Below, in pieces: positions 1 to 7,160 of a DNA stretch of 15,823 bases (its first letter is position 1; each line of letters begins with the position of its first letter). The DNA is from an uncultured Clostridiaceae bacterium (GTDB taxonomy: Bacteria; Bacillota; Clostridia; Lachnospirales; Lachnospiraceae), in assembly GCA_947175805.1 (NCBI GenBank), contig CAMWOF010000014.1:1-15823 (forward strand), read 5' to 3'. A program made the position numbers and the translations under genes. The notes beneath the pieces were generated by a model. The model searched no databases and had not been told where the DNA came from. It saw nothing but the letters and a program-made list of their open reading frames with translations.

Positions 1-11
1 TTCACGGTTCC

Positions 12-233
12 CTAATAAAGCTCTTCAGCCAATTCCTTCGCATCTGCCAGCTTTGCTTCCGCCACCTTGTCATCATGGGCCTTCTGGAGTTTTAAATCAT
101 TCAGATTCTTATTGTTTGCCTCCACACCCAGCTTCTTCGGCAACACATAATTTCTCGCATATCCGTCATTAACATTCACAATCTCGCCTTTTTTTCCAAG
201 GCTTTTCACATCCTGCAATAATATTACTTTCAT
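12..233 (-). CDS. rplI: 50S ribosomal protein L9, apparently truncated at 73 residues
   Basis: The N-terminus, with [14 protein letters not shown] near residues 3-16 and [17 protein letters not shown] near 23-39, is the rRNA-binding N-domain of L9. It is followed by the start of the long connecting helix (residues about 42-73, rich in K, A and E). L9 is normally about 148 residues, with a C-terminal domain after this helix. Here an in-frame TAG at 12-14 ends the frame after ...LAEELY. The three codons visible beyond it read G-T-V, which fits the 'TV' that usually opens the C-terminal part, so this looks like a nonsense change rather than a natural end. The start ATG (231-233) lies one base after the gdpP stop, and its GGAGG-AAGGAG ribosome binding site sits inside the end of gdpP, so translation is probably coupled. 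Family identity is certain; whether the truncation is real or a sequence error is not. Confidence 0.9.
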   Translation of the reverse strand: MKVILLQDVKSLGKKGEIVNVNDGYARNYVLPKKLGVEANNKNLNDLKLQKAHDDKVAEAKLADAKELAEELY

Positions 234-234
234 T

Positions 235-2370
235 TTATAAATCTCCTTCCTCCCGCATCTGCTCCAACAGCTTCTTCACCTGCATAATACCCTCCTGCAG
301 GCTGACGTCCGTGAGCTGCGCACCTGCCGCATTGGCATGACCGCCGCCGCCTAACTTCTCCATAATCACCTGCACATTGATATCGTCAATGGAACGGGCA
401 CTGATATAAATGACGCCCTCCAAATCCGTAAACACAAAGGATGCATGGACGCCCGCAATATTTAACAGCTCATTTGCCACCTTAGACGCCATGACCGTAG
501 GGCTGTCAACCCCCTCCACCGGCATCGTGGAAATGGCAAAAATATCCAGAAAGACCTCCGCATGTTCCACACCCCGAGCCTTCTGCTTAAAGTCCTCCAT
601 ATCACTTCGGAACATCTTGCGCACCCGAACCACATCCGCGCCGCTGCGCCTTAAAAATGCCGCCGCCTCAAAGGTTCTGACACCTGTTTTTGTGACAAAA
701 TTATCTGTATCCACCAAAATGCCCGCATACATGGCATCTGCCTCCAGGGAGCGGAGCTTCGGCTTATCCACAATATACTGAAGCACCTCCGCCACCATCT
801 CGCAAGCAGAGGACGCATATGGCTCCACATAGGAAAGCGTTGCATTTTGAATCGTCTCACTTGTCTGCCTGTGATGGTCAAGCACCACGATGGAATTTGT
901 CATGGATAGCAGCTCCGGGCACTCTGTATAGGTCGGGCGGTTCACATCCACCACAACCAGCAGGGTATCCGCATCCATCGCCGCCACCGCCTGTTCACTG
1001 TTGTAAAACAAGTCCTCAGGATAAATACTGTTGCCCGCAAAATTATTCATAATCGGACGCACAGAAATGGTTGCCTCATTAATGACAATATGAGCCTTCT
1101 TGCCTAAGGCGTCCGCCAGCCGGTAAATGCCCAGAGCGGAGCCTAAGCAGTCCACATCCGGCAATCTGTGCCCCATAATAATTACCTTATCTTTTGTCTC
1201 CAAAATCTCCCGCAGGGCATGGGCCTTCACCCGCGCCTTTACCCTGGTGGTCTTCTCCACGCCCTGGCTCTTGCCGCCATAGTATACAATACGCTCACCA
1301 TATTTTACAACGGCCTGGTCGCCCCCCCGGCCTAACGCCAAATCCATGGCAACCCGAGCAGAATCATACGCCTGTAAGAAGGAATCCGCCTCTGCACCGA
1401 TGCTGATACTCAAGGTTACTGCCAGCTCATTTCCGATATTAATTGCACGAACCTCATCAAGCAGGGCAAACTTGGTCGTCTCAAGCTGGGACAGATATTT
1501 CTGCTTAAATACGAAGAAATATTTGTCCTTTTCCATCTTCTTCACAATAGCATCAATATTCTGCATATATACGTTGATTTTTCGGTCAATCAGCGCAATC
1601 AGAAGCGCCTGACGCACCTCCTCCACGCTGTCCATCGCTTCCTCGTAGTTATCTATATAAATCTGGCCGACCACCAGCTTTTGCTCCTGGTTTTCTCTAA
1701 TATATGCCTGCAGCTCAGTCTCATCATAAAAATAGACTGCCACTATGATATCGTGCTCGTCTATCACTGCCTCCAGCTCATTTTGCCCGCCGTCCTTCAC
1801 CAGCCTGCGATATTTCTTCCCATACTGCTTCTTTGCCGCCTCCGCCACATCTGAGGCAGATATAGTATTGTCCGTCAACGCATCCTGCAGGCATATGCGC
1901 TTCATCTCCACCCGAAAGCTTTTTTCCTCGTACATGATGCGCATCTGCGCTTCCTCCCGGGAAATCGGCAGACTTTCCTTTGTCAAATCGGGAAAAAGCT
2001 GAAACAGTGTTTTTTTCTTTGCTGTTTTCTCGCCACCCACGATTTCGTAAAAGCCCCGGTTTGCCCACAACGGCCTTCCGCTCGTATCCACCAAAATGTA
2101 AGGAAGCCCCAGCTCCTTTAACAGTTCCTTTTGCACCTTGCCCTGTTCAAAGGCAAATGCCACCATCTCCGCCATAATCGCAGGCTTATAATGAAAGTAC
2201 ATCAAAACCAGAAGCAGCAGATACAGGCACACAAACAGCGTGGCTGCACCGCCCGCTCTTTTATCCATGGCGTAGATTACCACGTTCATGGCTGCAAGCA
2301 CAGCCAGAAGCAAAAAGGGAACCTGAAGAAATTTTTTTATTCTATTGTTGTGCATGAACCGATTGTCCAT
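235..2370 (-). CDS. gdpP: Cyclic-di-AMP phosphodiesterase GdpP (DHH/DHHA1 family, membrane-bound)
   Basis: GdpP hydrolyses c-di-AMP to pApA at the membrane and so lowers this messenger, which controls potassium, osmolyte and cell-wall homeostasis (family knowledge). The 711 residues show two membrane segments (about 14-34 and 42-60), a degenerate PAS region (about 80-230), a degenerate GGDEF (about 232-358, ending [11 protein letters not shown]), then DHH and DHHA1 domains. Metal-binding motifs are complete: GHRLPDVD at 400-407, D475 in [11 protein letters not shown] at 498-500, D554/D556 in LVDTDNF, and [10 protein letters not shown] at 674-683. It is about 50 residues longer than Bacillus GdpP (659, from memory); the extra length seems to lie around residues 155-225 between PAS and GGDEF. 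The ATG at 2368-2370 follows AAGGAAGG. It is the first gene of a gdpP-rplI operon, an order common in Firmicutes, and is divergent from the EAL protein gene. Confidence 0.97.
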   Translation of the reverse strand: MDNRFMHNNRIKKFLQVPFLLLAVLAAMNVVIYAMDKRAGGAATLFVCLYLLLLVLMYFHYKPAIMAEMVAFAFEQGKVQKELLKELGLPYILVDTSGRPLWANRGFYEIVGGEKTAKKKTLFQLFPDLTKESLPISREEAQMRIMYEEKSFRVEMKRICLQDALTDNTISASDVAEAAKKQYGKKYRRLVKDGGQNELEAVIDEHDIIVAVYFYDETELQAYIRENQEQKLVVGQIYIDNYEEAMDSVEEVRQALLIALIDRKINVYMQNIDAIVKKMEKDKYFFVFKQKYLSQLETTKFALLDEVRAINIGNELAVTLSISIGAEADSFLQAYDSARVAMDLALGRGGDQAVVKYGERIVYYGGKSQGVEKTTRVKARVKAHALREILETKDKVIIMGHRLPDVDCLGSALGIYRLADALGKKAHIVINEATISVRPIMNNFAGNSIYPEDLFYNSEQAVAAMDADTLLVVVDVNRPTYTECPELLSMTNSIVVLDHHRQTSETIQNATLSYVEPYASSACEMVAEVLQYIVDKPKLRSLEADAMYAGILVDTDNFVTKTGVRTFEAAAFLRRSGADVVRVRKMFRSDMEDFKQKARGVEHAEVFLDIFAISTMPVEGVDSPTVMASKVANELLNIAGVHASFVFTDLEGVIYISARSIDDINVQVIMEKLGGGGHANAAGAQLTDVSLQEGIMQVKKLLEQMREEGDL

Positions 2371-2415
2371 GGGATACCTTCCTTGTTGTTTAATATATAT
2401 TATGATTATTTATAT

Positions 2416-2580
2416 TATAATAATCACGATTGCTCCGTGCTTCGCACTCCCGCAATCGCCAACAAACATTCGCCTTCCCGGACTCCGTCCTCCAGGCTCA
2501 TGTTTGTTTACCCTGCAAATAAAACACTGTCTTTCCCTGCAAGCAGGCACGACAGTGTTTTGCTTGCAGGGATTATTATA
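2416..2580. repeat. Inverted repeat bounding the three-hairpin unit
   Basis: TATAATAATC at 2416-2425 and GATTATTATA at 2571-2580 are a perfect 10-bp inverted pair that encloses the hairpin cluster, sharing one base with its right arm. The whole 165-bp unit can therefore be drawn as a closed multi-branch cloverleaf or as a small non-coding element with terminal inverted repeats. The right arm also contains the predicted gdpP -10 box, and both arms are AT-rich, so chance pairing is possible. No clear target-site duplication was seen. Confidence 0.4.
2427..2571 (-). ncRNA. Candidate structured leader of gdpP: three abutting hairpins
   Basis: Three perfect outer stems follow each other with only 2-base linkers. 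Hairpin A: CGATTGC (2427-2433) pairs with GCAATCG (2452-2458), inner GTGC/GCAC (2437-2440, 2444-2447). Hairpin B: AACAAACAT (2461-2469) with ATGTTTGTT (2500-2508), middle GCCT/AGGC, inner GGAC/GTCC (2480-2483, 2487-2490). Hairpin C: CCCTGCAA (2511-2518) and AAAACACTGTC (2521-2531) with GACAGTGTTTT (2551-2561) and TTGCAGGG (2564-2571), inner CCTG/CAGG. Read as minus-strand RNA, A and B have purine internal loops GGGA/GGA and GGA/GGGA around triloops GAA and GGA; B also has facing GA/GA. I do not recognise a known riboswitch class. It could instead be a dispersed DNA repeat. Confidence 0.5.
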
Positions 2581-2603
2581 TCATAGAAATATTTATCCGT
2601 CCA
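2575..2603 (-). promoter_or_regulatory. Predicted sigma-A-type promoter for gdpP-rplI
   Basis: On the minus strand, TGGACG (2598-2603; four of six matches to TTGACA) is followed after exactly 17 bases by TATAAT (2575-2580). The -10 is preceded by TG one base upstream, an extended -10. Transcription would start near 2567, giving gdpP a leader of about 200 nt that contains the hairpins at 2427-2571. This was read by eye and not tested. Confidence 0.55.
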
Positions 2604-2618
2604 GATTTAGGAAAAATG

Positions 2619-2647
2619 TTGAAGAAACCGCCAAAAAGTAGTAGAAT
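2619..2647 (+). promoter_or_regulatory. Predicted sigma-A-type promoter for the EAL protein gene
   Basis: TTGAAG (2619-2624) is followed after exactly 17 bases by TAGAAT (2642-2647), which are four of six and five of six matches to consensus. The start would be near 2654, about 55 nt upstream of the ATG at 2710. Its -35 lies only about 16 bp from the -35 of the opposite gdpP promoter, so one regulator bound between them could affect both. Confidence 0.5.
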
Positions 2648-2709
2648 AATATGTAATTATTATTTTAGGTTTTTTCTTTGTTTTTATGTATTGGGGGTAC
2701 AGCAGTTCC

Positions 2710-5700
2710 ATGAAACGAAAGAAAATAGGAGTTCTAATCGGACAAATCGAGGAAAACACACAGAATCTTTTCATGCAGGGCTTTTTAGGAGAAGCTTTTT
2801 CAAAGGATTATGACGTGTGTATTTTTTCCATGTATCAAAAATACCAGGAGACACCACTTCGGGAAATTGGTGATTCCAATATCTTCCGATTAGTTAATTA
2901 TAATATACTGGATGCGATAATCATACTGCTTGACACCATACAGACACCGGGCGTAGCTGATGCGCTGGAGCAGCGGATTCATGACAACTTCCAGGGACCA
3001 GTGCTCGCCATCGACAAAGAAAGCCGATTTTTTAAAAGCCTCATGATTGACCACCGGACACCGATGAAAAAACTGGTGGATCATCTAATTGAGGTGCACG
3101 GATACCGGGACATCGTTTTTTTAAACGGCATCAAGGAGCATATCCACTCCATCCAGAGGCTGCAGGGCTACAAGGACAGCATGGAGGCACACGGGCTTCC
3201 TGTTTCTGAAGACAAGATTTTCTACGGCACCTACTGGTACGACAGCGGGGACGAGATGGTAGATACGCTCATGCGTGACCCGGAGCACCTGCCGGATGCC
3301 ATTGCCTGTGCAAATGACTGTATGGCCATCGGCGTTTCCGCCGCCTTCGCAAAACACGGCATCCATATTCCAGAGGATATCGCCATTATTGGCTATGATT
3401 CCATCGAAGATGGGCGTACCAGCCCGGTTCCGCTGACCTCTGCTGACATTCCGGCAAAAGAGGTAGGTGTCTACGCCGCCCAGTGGATTGACGCCTCCAT
3501 TCATCAGCGGGAGATTCCTGAATTTCAGACGAAAGCGCCCCTGTTTATCGGCGGAAGCTGTGGCTGCTCCTACAAGGCGCAGACCCCGACTACCCTCCGA
3601 AAGAACTGGGATACAGAGCTGTCTACGTCCAGCTTTTATTCCTGCTTTAACCATATTATGGATGACCTGCTGGCTCAGACAGACTATCAGAGCTATTTTA
3701 ATACCGTTTTTCAATACACTTACCAGATTCGGAAGTTCAAGAGCTTTCATTTGTGCCTAAATGAAGGCTGGAATCATTCTGACTTTATGATTAGTGAGGA
3801 TGCGCTGCGCCGGGGTTATACAAAAAATGTTTACCGCGTAGTAAAATGCGGCGCGGATGAACATACCGGAAACAGCATTGACTTTACGGATTCCTTTGAA
3901 TCCTCTATCCTGCTGCCAGAGCTGGAAGAATACCGGGAGGAGCCTGCTGCTTACATATTTACCCCGGTTTATTTTGATGACCGCTGTTTCGGTTACGCTG
4001 CCATCAGCTACGGCAATGAACCAAGAGTCTACAGCGAGGTTTACCGGGTATGGCTGCGCAGCATCATGCAGGGCATGGAAGCATTTTTCCGGCAAAATGC
4101 CATGCGAAGCCTCATAAGCACTGTGGAATCCAACCAGATTCGTGATGCGCTTACGGGTCTTTATAATTACAGAGGCTTTTTGAAGCACGCCGAAGAGCTG
4201 GGCAGAAATGCGATGCACGATGGCAATTCTCTGCTTATTATATGTGTGGATATTTGCAATATGCAGGATATTAATACCACCTATGGCAGACAGACCGGCG
4301 ATCAGGCGATTGTCAATTTAGCCAAGATGATTGCCAGAAGCCTTGAGGGCTATGAGCTCTGCTGCCGTATGGGTAATGCCGAATTCCTTATCGCCTCTGT
4401 TGCGGAAGGCAATGCGGAGTCCCGCATCCAGGAGATGATTACCGCCCTCCACTTAAAATGCCAGTCCTTCAATCAGACGCATGCAGATTTTTACCAGCTA
4501 AAGGTCTGCTTCGGCTCAAAATCCGGTATTATCTCTGACAAGGATATGCTGGAAGATATTATCAGTGATGCGGTCAGCGAGAAAAACGGCATGAAACAGA
4601 CCTTGATGAAACAGGCGGAATATAATGATTTGACCGAGGAGGACTGGGAAAATGACACATTGGTAGCATCCATTCTGGACAACAACTACCTAAAATACTA
4701 TTTCCAGCCGATTGTCAGCGCCAAAAACGGCGAGATTGTCTCCTATGAAGCGCTGATGCGGGCAGATATCGAAAAACGGCTGTCGCCGCCGCTTATTTTG
4801 CAGAGCGCAGAGCGGTTAAACCGTCTCTATGACGTGGAGCGGGCTACCTTTTTCAACGTTATCAATTATATTGACACACATGCACATTACTTTGAAAATA
4901 AAAAGGTTTTTATCAACAGTATTCCGGGCTGCCAGCTCATCGGTGATGACAAGCTGCAGTTAGAGCAGCGCATGACACCTCATGCCGGGCGGCTGGTGGT
5001 AGAATTTACCGAGGAGACGGAGATGGGCGATGAGCAGCTCACGGAGCTGAAGACCAACTATGAGCGCATCAATATTGAGACTGCCATCGATGACTACGGT
5101 GCAGGTTATTCCAATGTGAATAACCTCCTCCGCTATATGCCGCGATATGTAAAAATTGACCGGATGCTGCTGGCAGATATTCAGGACAATCCACAAAAAC
5201 AGCATTTTGTACGGGACATCATAGAATTTGCCCACGACAATGATATTCTTGCTTTGGCGGAAGGCGTGGAGAACAGCAACGAGCTAAAGGAGGTTATCCG
5301 TCTGGGAGCGGATTTGATACAGGGCTACTATACTGCAAAGCCCCAGCCGGTTCCGGTATCCAAGATTGATGACCGCATTATAAACGAAATCATACAGTAC
5401 AACCAGACCACCAGCTCCCGCTATGGCAGAAAACGCTACACAGCGGCAGGGGACAGGAACATACCGCTGGTACAACTGGGCTTAAATAAATACACCGAAC
5501 TCTATATCCCCTATTCCAATGCGGAGGACAGTATTCTTACACTGTCCGGCGCGGGGGGCTTCCAATCCAATCTGATTATTAAGATTGCCGACGGCTATTG
5601 CGGCAGTATTTTACTGGATAATGTGAGTCTGGGCGGTGAAAAGGGCGCAGCGTGCATTGAGCTGGGGCAAAACTGCGATGTGAAAATCATTTTAGAAAAC

Positions 5701-6507
5701 GAAAACGAATTCCGCACCGGCGGCATCCGCGTACCGGAAAGCAGTACATTGACGTTACAGGGCGATGGGAATCTTTCCATTTCCACCACCAGCAGCAAAT
5801 GCTTTGGCATCGGCAATGACATTAACTCCCGCCATGGCAGACTGGATTTTTTACAGGACGGCTGCCTGACCATCCACACCTACGGCATGCACGGCATCGG
5901 CATCGGCTCTGGATTAGGCGGAGACATCCATATTCATCGGGGGCGCTATGAGTTAAATATCAATGGACAGCAAGGCGTATGTATCGGTGCAATTTCCGGG
6001 GACGCCAATATCTCTATTGAATACTGTGACATGGAAATGCTCTTTGACCTGGCATACGGTGCTATCATCGGCTCCTATGAGGGAAGCGCCAATGTTTACA
6101 TGGAAAATGTTTCGGGACGCTTTATCAGCGGCGGCAATTGTGTCATTGGCATAGGCACCATTAACGGCAAACGCTGCCAGGTAACCGTGAAGAATATTAA
6201 CCTGGGCTTTGATATGCGCTCCAGCGAATGTATCGGTATCGGAAGCAAGGAGGCGGATACAGATATCCACATCCAGTACGCATCCGTAAAGGTTACTGCG
6301 GAAGGAAAAAATGCCTACGCTCTGGGCAACTACACAAAGACTGCCCACGTCCACTGTGAGAATTCCGATTTGACAACCCAGATAAACAGTAATTTTGATA
6401 CCGACATCGGCGCCACGGAGGAAAACATATATATTGCAAACGGCAGGGCAAGCTTCCTGCTGAACGGCTCACCGATTGAACGCGAGGTAATTACCGCCGC
6501 ACTCTGA
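2710..6507 (+). CDS. LacI-type sensor / GAF-like / degenerate GGDEF / EAL / beta-solenoid fusion, likely c-di-GMP phosphodiesterase
   Basis: Residues 1-290 have the periplasmic-binding-like fold of LacI regulators without a helix-turn-helix (MKRKKIGVLIG; LPDAIACANDCMAIG; IPEDIAIIGYDSIE). Residues about 300-465 look like a degenerate GAF region. Residues about 475-630 are a GGDEF domain (RDALTGLYNYRGF) whose signature is GNAEF at 555-559, so cyclase activity is unlikely. Residues about 655-885 are an EAL domain with key residues in place: E680-A681-L682, N736, E765, D794-D795, K815, E851 and QGY at 871-873. It probably hydrolyses c-di-GMP. Residues about 925-1245 are repeats rich in GIG and ISIxY-like strands, resembling the GIGGG beta-helix repeats of secreted surface proteins. 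No signal peptide or membrane segment is visible, so all parts appear cytoplasmic. I chose ATG 2710 because a GGGGG tract (2693-2697) lies upstream; an in-frame ATG at 2686 has no ribosome binding site. The 1265-residue length reflects the extra C-terminal domain. The ligand is unknown. Confidence 0.9.
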   Translation: MKRKKIGVLIGQIEENTQNLFMQGFLGEAFSKDYDVCIFSMYQKYQETPLREIGDSNIFRLVNYNILDAIIILLDTIQTPGVADALEQRIHDNFQGPVLAIDKESRFFKSLMIDHRTPMKKLVDHLIEVHGYRDIVFLNGIKEHIHSIQRLQGYKDSMEAHGLPVSEDKIFYGTYWYDSGDEMVDTLMRDPEHLPDAIACANDCMAIGVSAAFAKHGIHIPEDIAIIGYDSIEDGRTSPVPLTSADIPAKEVGVYAAQWIDASIHQREIPEFQTKAPLFIGGSCGCSYKAQTPTTLRKNWDTELSTSSFYSCFNHIMDDLLAQTDYQSYFNTVFQYTYQIRKFKSFHLCLNEGWNHSDFMISEDALRRGYTKNVYRVVKCGADEHTGNSIDFTDSFESSILLPELEEYREEPAAYIFTPVYFDDRCFGYAAISYGNEPRVYSEVYRVWLRSIMQGMEAFFRQNAMRSLISTVESNQIRDALTGLYNYRGFLKHAEELGRNAMHDGNSLLIICVDICNMQDINTTYGRQTGDQAIVNLAKMIARSLEGYELCCRMGNAEFLIASVAEGNAESRIQEMITALHLKCQSFNQTHADFYQLKVCFGSKSGIISDKDMLEDIISDAVSEKNGMKQTLMKQAEYNDLTEEDWENDTLVASILDNNYLKYYFQPIVSAKNGEIVSYEALMRADIEKRLSPPLILQSAERLNRLYDVERATFFNVINYIDTHAHYFENKKVFINSIPGCQLIGDDKLQLEQRMTPHAGRLVVEFTEETEMGDEQLTELKTNYERINIETAIDDYGAGYSNVNNLLRYMPRYVKIDRMLLADIQDNPQKQHFVRDIIEFAHDNDILALAEGVENSNELKEVIRLGADLIQGYYTAKPQPVPVSKIDDRIINEIIQYNQTTSSRYGRKRYTAAGDRNIPLVQLGLNKYTELYIPYSNAEDSILTLSGAGGFQSNLIIKIADGYCGSILLDNVSLGGEKGAACIELGQNCDVKIILENENEFRTGGIRVPESSTLTLQGDGNLSISTTSSKCFGIGNDINSRHGRLDFLQDGCLTIHTYGMHGIGIGSGLGGDIHIHRGRYELNINGQQGVCIGAISGDANISIEYCDMEMLFDLAYGAIIGSYEGSANVYMENVSGRFISGGNCVIGIGTINGKRCQVTVKNINLGFDMRSSECIGIGSKEADTDIHIQYASVKVTAEGKNAYALGNYTKTAHVHCENSDLTTQINSNFDTDIGATEENIYIANGRASFLLNGSPIEREVITAAL
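4132..4599 (+). other. Degenerate GGDEF domain (GNAEF) within the fusion protein
   Basis: The domain keeps the family opening (ALTGLYNYRGF), the VDICNMQDIN strand that replaces the usual D-x-DxFKxIND, and the TGDQAI turn. The active loop at 4372-4386 reads Gly-Asn-Ala-Glu-Phe. Active diguanylate cyclases carry GG(D/E)EF, so the second Gly and the acidic residue are both lost. In tandem GGDEF-EAL proteins such domains often act only as a GTP-binding or dimerising regulator of the EAL partner (family knowledge); that role here is inferred. Confidence 0.85.
4672..5364 (+). other. EAL domain with intact catalytic motifs
   Basis: The motifs appear in canonical order: SYEALMRA, VFINS, VVEFTEE, AIDDYGAGYSN, YVKIDRMLL, LAEGVE and IQGYYTAKP. 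These supply the metal-binding and general-base residues of c-di-GMP phosphodiesterases that cut c-di-GMP to pGpG. No key position is missing, so activity is likely, unlike in the preceding GGDEF. Confidence 0.9.
5482..6444 (+). other. C-terminal GIG-repeat beta-solenoid domain
   Basis: Roughly every 25-35 residues a short strand is followed by a GIG or similar turn: GIRVPESSTLTLQGDGNLSI (1005-1024), CFGIGND, HGIGIGSGLGGDIHI, GVCIGAISGDANISI, GAIIGSYEGSANVYM, VIGIGTINGKRCQV, CIGIGSKEADTDIHI, AYALGNYTKTAHVHC. The pattern matches the 'xGIxVPEGATLTI...GIGGG' repeats known from secreted Firmicutes surface proteins. In such folds each repeat is one coil of a right-handed beta-helix. Its place at the end of a cytoplasmic signalling protein is unusual. 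Function unknown; carbohydrate or polymer binding is one possibility. Confidence 0.7.
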
Positions 6508-6554
6508 GCGTGACATTGCCTTTCCATCCTTTTAGAGAGGGAGAAATACGTCAC

Positions 6555-7091
6555 ATGGGACACTTTTATTTTACAAGACACGGGCAAACAATATGGAATG
6601 TAGAAAATAAAATCTGCGGTGCCACGGATATTGCGCTGACCGAACAGGGACATTGCCAGGCGATTACCCTGGGCCGGGAAATTGCCGCCGGCAGCTACGG
6701 CATCGACAAGATTCTTTACTCTCCGCTGATACGGGCGGCAGAGACGGCCAGGCACATTTCTGAAGAGACAGGAATTCCCATGGAGGAAGAACCCCGCTTA
6801 AAGGAGCAGAACTTCGGCAAATATGAATCCACGCCCAGGGACGGAACAGAATTTAGAGCTGCAAAGGCACATTTCATAGACCGCTACGATGGCGGCGAAT
6901 CCATGCTTCAGATGGCGCAGCGCATTTTTAACCTCTTAGACGACATCAAAGCCCAGCCTGACACGGTTTACCTGCTGGTAGCGCACAACGGCATTTCCCG
7001 CTTTATCGAGGCCTACTTCCGGGATATGTCCAACGAGGAGTTTGCTGCCTTCGGCATTAAAAACTGCGCATTGCGAAAATATGAATTTTAA
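6555..7091 (+). CDS. Histidine phosphatase family protein (phosphoglycerate-mutase-like)
   Basis: The 178-residue protein has the family's phosphohistidine motif at its N-terminus, FTRHGQT (R8, H9, G10), a second core Arg in SPLIRAAETA (R60), an acidic residue in LKEQNFGKYE (E84), and the second catalytic His in LLVAHNGISR (H144). It should remove phosphate from a small cytoplasmic substrate through a phospho-His9 intermediate. Substrate cannot be told from sequence; small members include phosphoglycerate mutases, fructose-2,6-bisphosphatases and alpha-ribazole phosphatases, and no cobalamin gene is nearby. ATG 6555 is preceded by GAGAGGGAG; a GTG at 6510 in the same frame would add 15 residues that do not fit the family. 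It starts 47 bases after the EAL protein gene on the same strand with no terminator between, so the two are probably co-transcribed. Confidence 0.9.
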   Translation: MGHFYFTRHGQTIWNVENKICGATDIALTEQGHCQAITLGREIAAGSYGIDKILYSPLIRAAETARHISEETGIPMEEEPRLKEQNFGKYESTPRDGTEFRAAKAHFIDRYDGGESMLQMAQRIFNLLDDIKAQPDTVYLLVAHNGISRFIEAYFRDMSNEEFAAFGIKNCALRKYEF

Positions 7092-7102
7092 AATAACAAC
7101 AA

Positions 7103-7141
7103 AAATCCGCAGTATGGGTTTTACCCCATATCTGCGGATTT
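7103..7141 (-). terminator. Hairpin terminator between convergent genes
   Basis: AAATCCGCAG (7103-7112) pairs with CTGCGGATTT (7132-7141), and TATGGG (7113-7118) with CCCATA (7125-7130), with a single bulged T and a 6-base loop. On the minus strand the stem runs into ATTTTTGTTG, a good T-tract, so it ends the GH16 gene 20 bases after its stop. On the plus strand the tail is weaker (ATTTGCTGTTT), but the hairpin probably also stops the histidine phosphatase transcript. Confidence 0.85.
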
Positions 7142-7160
7142 GCTGTTTAGAAATGCTCTG

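Noticed and set aside
2511..2571. The third hairpin as a transcription terminator
   Set aside because: It lies between divergent genes, has no T-tract on either strand, and is part of a set with two similar hairpins.
2686..2709. ATG at 2686 as the start of the EAL protein
   Set aside because: No ribosome binding site precedes it. The GGGGG tract lies after it and serves the ATG at 2710, where the LacI-type fold begins.
3121..3750. A 209-codon open frame on the minus strand
   Set aside because: It lies fully antisense to the sensor domain of the EAL protein, has no ribosome binding site or recognisable motif, and arises from the codon bias of the real gene.
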